The position numbers were made by a program, and so were the translations under genes. Below, piece by piece: positions 14,849 through 16,948 of a stretch of DNA of 16,948 nt. The notes beneath the pieces were generated by a model. It was not told the origin of the DNA and ran no database searches. It saw nothing but the letters and a program-made list of their open reading frames with translations. Where the stretch lies: contig UQRM01000040.1 in NCBI GenBank assembly GCA_900543485.1, positions 1-16,948 of the forward strand, read 5' to 3'. Every line of letters begins with the position of its first letter. Within the stretch, counting starts at the first letter, position 1. The DNA comes from an uncultured Eubacterium sp. (GTDB taxonomy: Bacteria > Bacillota > Clostridia > Peptostreptococcales > Anaerovoracaceae).

Positions 14849-15031
14849 TCAATAAATAAGTAATTCCTCTGCTTCCTTATATGCTTTATGTTTCTGAATG
14901 GTTATTTGTGTCATTTTCTCCTCTAATTTCTCTGCCCTTATTTCATACTGTTTATTATTGGGAGATTCTATTTCTTTAGCATTTATTTTAAATTCATATG
15001 ATGTATCATCAAAAAACTTCTTCATTTCCAT
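14849..15031 (-). CDS. Unrecognised 60-residue helical protein
   Basis: Begins MEMKKFFDDTSYEFKINAKE and continues with a charged helix (KLEEKMTQITIQKHKAYKEAEELLIY). A textbook AAGGAGG lies seven bases before the ATG, and the start overlaps the end of the peptidase-like gene by ten bases, giving strong evidence for real, coupled translation. No motif of known function is visible. Candidate small regulator, antitoxin or protease substrate in this operon. Confidence 0.7.
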   Translation of the reverse strand: MEMKKFFDDTSYEFKINAKEIESPNNKQYEIRAEKLEEKMTQITIQKHKAYKEAEELLIY

Positions 15032-16410
15032 GGATCAACCTCCTTAAGATTATGTCGATATGCATTATATGCTTTAATCTTATGAGTATCTTCATACCAT
15101 TTCCCATTATTGAAAAATCTTACTTTTACACAGTCGTGAACTAACAACCATGGCGTAGATGCTCCCGCAGACGCAGTACTGTCAATAAGCATTCTTGCAG
15201 AAACCTTCCCCTCCCGATATTCTTCCTTATTCGAAAGATCCACACACCACACCAGTTTTGGCATTTCCAATCTAAGAAGTCTATCCTTTAAAAGTGGATC
15301 CATCAATACATCCTGTCTTGCTTTACGCTTTAAAGAATTTGCTGTTGCAAGATAAATACGCATTACCGTATCCTCTGCAATTTCAAGATTTTTCGTTTCT
15401 AGATAGTCTGTTATCTTTTCATATAATACAGCATACTCCTGATGTACCCGATTATATAGTGGAACCATGACAAAATCAATATCTTTCATTGTGTAATCTG
15501 AATTTTGTTCTTCCTTTTGCTCTCTGTCTACCTGAAAGTATGGAAGAACATTGTCATCATTAACAATTATAGATTTGATGCAACAGCTACTATCTATCAA
15601 GCCATGTCTATTCTCTAAAATAGTGTAATCCGGGTTGCCGTGTCCAATGGCCGCTACTACATGAGACTTTTTATCTATTGCTGCTATAACTGGAATGCCA
15701 GACTCAATATAACATAACAATTCTCTATAAAATTCTTCCTCGTGGTTTTCTTCCTTTTTAACTATCAGGGGTGAAATACCATATACTCGAAAAATCTCTG
15801 CCATCTGCTGAAAATTCAGCCCACTTGACGGAAGCTTTCTACTGATATATTCCGGAACACTCTCTACAATTTCTCCTATATTAGCATCCTTATAGCCCGT
15901 ATGCTCATTCCCATAAAACTTTATGATGGCCCATGCTGCAACATGCGCGCACATAGAAAAATCTCTTTGCTGATTCATCCACGGAAACGCCATAACACTT
16001 TCCTGTTCTCCAAACACATTAGCTTTGAAATCCGATAGCATTATAAAAGCTTTCTCATCTAACAACAGTTCTGGTGATAAATAAGTTTTACTCAGATTCC
16101 AGTAATGCATTATTGGACTCACTGTTATATAGCCACAATATTTATTTTTATTGACAAAATGAATTCGACAGGATTCTTTGCCATACACATTAAATTTCTT
16201 GACATAATATTGATAATATGAGCTTAGATATTCCGAGTCATAGTATGGATGTTCTATAAGTATTTCCGTACACCTTAATCCTATCTTATGTTTCAAAATT
16301 TCCACCCATTTACCTACATATGGATTTCTATTAAAAACATCAGGGATATTTTCACAAATCAGATCATAATCATCCAAGCATCGTATCGTGATGGGTTTAT
16401 ATTCTATCAT
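15022..16410 (-). CDS. C39-like/papain-fold cysteine peptidase-like protein
   Basis: 462 residues from the ATG at 16410, which has AAAGGA eight bases upstream; a TTG two codons earlier is less likely. Residues about 140-290 resemble C39-type peptidases: FPWMNQQRDFSMCAHVAAW with Gln147/148 for the oxyanion hole and Cys154 as nucleophile, followed by IIKFYG; later KKSHVVAAIGHG with His250; then SIIVNDDNVLPYF supplying the acidic third residue near 284-286. Flanks of about 140 residues N-terminal and 160 C-terminal are not recognised, so this is not a plain bacteriocin-transporter peptidase domain. No signal peptide is evident, so it is probably cytoplasmic. First gene of the AT-rich operon; base composition near 27% GC in a hand-counted 60-base sample (15061-15120). 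Confidence 0.65.
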   Translation of the reverse strand: MIEYKPITIRCLDDYDLICENIPDVFNRNPYVGKWVEILKHKIGLRCTEILIEHPYYDSEYLSSYYQYYVKKFNVYGKESCRIHFVNKNKYCGYITVSPIMHYWNLSKTYLSPELLLDEKAFIMLSDFKANVFGEQESVMAFPWMNQQRDFSMCAHVAAWAIIKFYGNEHTGYKDANIGEIVESVPEYISRKLPSSGLNFQQMAEIFRVYGISPLIVKKEENHEEEFYRELLCYIESGIPVIAAIDKKSHVVAAIGHGNPDYTILENRHGLIDSSCCIKSIIVNDDNVLPYFQVDREQKEEQNSDYTMKDIDFVMVPLYNRVHQEYAVLYEKITDYLETKNLEIAEDTVMRIYLATANSLKRKARQDVLMDPLLKDRLLRLEMPKLVWCVDLSNKEEYREGKVSARMLIDSTASAGASTPWLLVHDCVKVRFFNNGKWYEDTHKIKAYNAYRHNLKEVDPWK

Positions 16411-16532
16411 TTGCAAATTCCTTTACAATCTTATTGATACAAAATCAACTGCTTTCTAAATTTTTCTGATACCGTCTATGCAAATATTCTGATATACTGA
16501 TGCCCTATTTAGGATAATTTCTTTACATTTAT

Positions 16533-16561
16533 AGTATACCATATGTCACCTTTTAAGTCAG
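16533..16561 (-). promoter_or_regulatory. Promoter of the peptidase/ART operon
   Basis: Minus strand: -35 CTGACT (16556-16561), 17-base spacer, -10 TATACT (16533-16538). Expected start near 16526, about 115 bases before the ATG. No competing promoter is visible inside the operon. The remaining part of 16417-16658 shows no gene. Confidence 0.6.
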
Positions 16562-16658
16562 TATTTTCAATGAGTTTGTTCCACTTAATTTATCCTGGCA
16601 GCAGCAATTGATTTACTCTTAAACGAATTTTGAGCATCCTCGTTGAACTCTTCGGCGT

Positions 16659-16801
16659 ATGAAGTTCAAACCATACGGGGATTCAAGGCATTACTCGAAA
16701 TAGGGGTTCAACAGGCTGCCAGGCTCTAAGCCTTTTCCCAATTTACAGTTCCGCCGCCTAAGAACGGGGCTCTCGATGTATTAGACTTTACGGAAGCGAT
16801 G
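16659..16801. repeat. Direct repeat flanking the ART operon, copy 2
   Basis: Matches 13774-13893 in the same orientation, with one insertion of about 25 bases (GGCATTACTCGAAATAGGGG part) and scattered substitutions. The terminator at the edge of copy 1 is degenerate here: CGTATG/CATACG arms remain but without a T-run. Confidence 0.85.
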
Positions 16802-16833
16802 TTGTTATATACGTACGAAAACCTTCAACCAAC
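16726..16833 (-). pseudogene. YSNGG-type gene fragment, copy C (C-terminal end only)
   Basis: The minus-strand frame reads FSYVYNNIASVKSN, then SRAPFLGGGTVNWEKA to a TAG at 16726. The last 20 residues nearly equal those of the fragment at 13818-14000. A stop codon lies just upstream in frame, so only the end of the gene remains. Confidence 0.6.
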
Positions 16834-16948
16834 CGTCAAACACGATAAACCCGCCTGACAGGCGGCAAATGTAAGAGCAGGCGTGGTCAGTGTAGTCCGC
16901 GTCACTGATGGTGGATTCCCTCAATTCCTTAGGCTGGAATTTTACTAA
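16805..16948 (-). pseudogene. Partial open frame running off the window edge
   Basis: 47 codons are open from the window edge to a TAA at 16805 on the minus strand, including ELRESTISDADYTDHACSY and a final IVFDGWLKVFVRI. The FDGW-x-KV string faintly recalls type IA topoisomerases, but the match is too short to call. The frame ends exactly where the flanking repeat begins and overlaps copy C in another frame, which suggests truncation by a rearrangement. An open stretch this short could also be chance. Confidence 0.3.

Noticed and set aside
13774..16801. CRISPR-like array from repeats around the ART operon
   Set aside because: Only two long copies separated by almost 3 kb, with coding content; no short regularly spaced repeats anywhere in the window.
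16805..16948. Naming the edge frame as topoisomerase I
   Set aside because: Only the short FDGW-x-KV string agrees; the preceding residues do not show other topoisomerase motifs.

Overview
The window looks like chromosomal DNA of a gut-type Firmicute (Eubacteriales, Lachnospiraceae/Anaerovoracaceae-like). The basis is the rplM-rpsI ribosomal operon, a Gram-positive CpsABCD-type capsule/exopolysaccharide control quartet with a CpsB-type PHP phosphatase, strong GGAGG ribosome sites, and the AAA-ATPase/PD-(D/E)XK fusion genes common in gut Clostridia. No finer taxonomy can be supported by reading alone.

Layout. (1) 1-1500: minus-strand rplM-rpsI with a near-consensus promoter, a long structured leader and a final intrinsic terminator. 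(2) 1571-2050: a lone IS3-OrfA-like HTH/coiled-coil protein. (3) 2108-5474: a minus-strand operon LCP ligase - CpsB phosphatase - CpsC/Wzz chain-length adaptor - CpsD tyrosine kinase, closed by a terminator and lacking glycosyltransferases. (4) 5853-8863: two convergent AAA-ATPase genes, each with a nuclease-like C terminus but from different families. (5) 9015-12928: a two-gene unit, a 127-residue acidic-tailed protein and a 1174-residue mosaic protein ending in a LecA (PA-IL)-like lectin domain. (6) 13062-13800: degenerate accessory DNA with a decayed YSNGG-type fragment, an AbrB/MazE antitoxin with its own promoter, a wrecked PIN-toxin remnant and two back-to-back terminators. (7) 14031-16561: a markedly AT-rich four-gene operon (C39-like cysteine peptidase, two roughly 60-residue proteins, an ADP-ribosyltransferase-like protein) with its own promoter, bracketed by direct repeats that encode 3' ends of the same unknown gene family. 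(8) 16805-16948: a partial reading frame running off the window.

How the genes work together. The capsule quartet is a phosphorylation-controlled export and attachment module: CpsC activates CpsD, CpsB removes the phosphates, and the LCP enzyme joins polymer to the wall. Region 7 is the most promising candidate for an undescribed system. The gene order, tight coupling, low GC and flanking repeats suggest a transferable conflict module in which an ART-like effector is held or released by small partner proteins and a protease-like protein. This is inference from motifs and context. The lectin protein of region 5 is a second candidate: a huge protein without a recognisable signal peptide that carries a glycan-binding tip.
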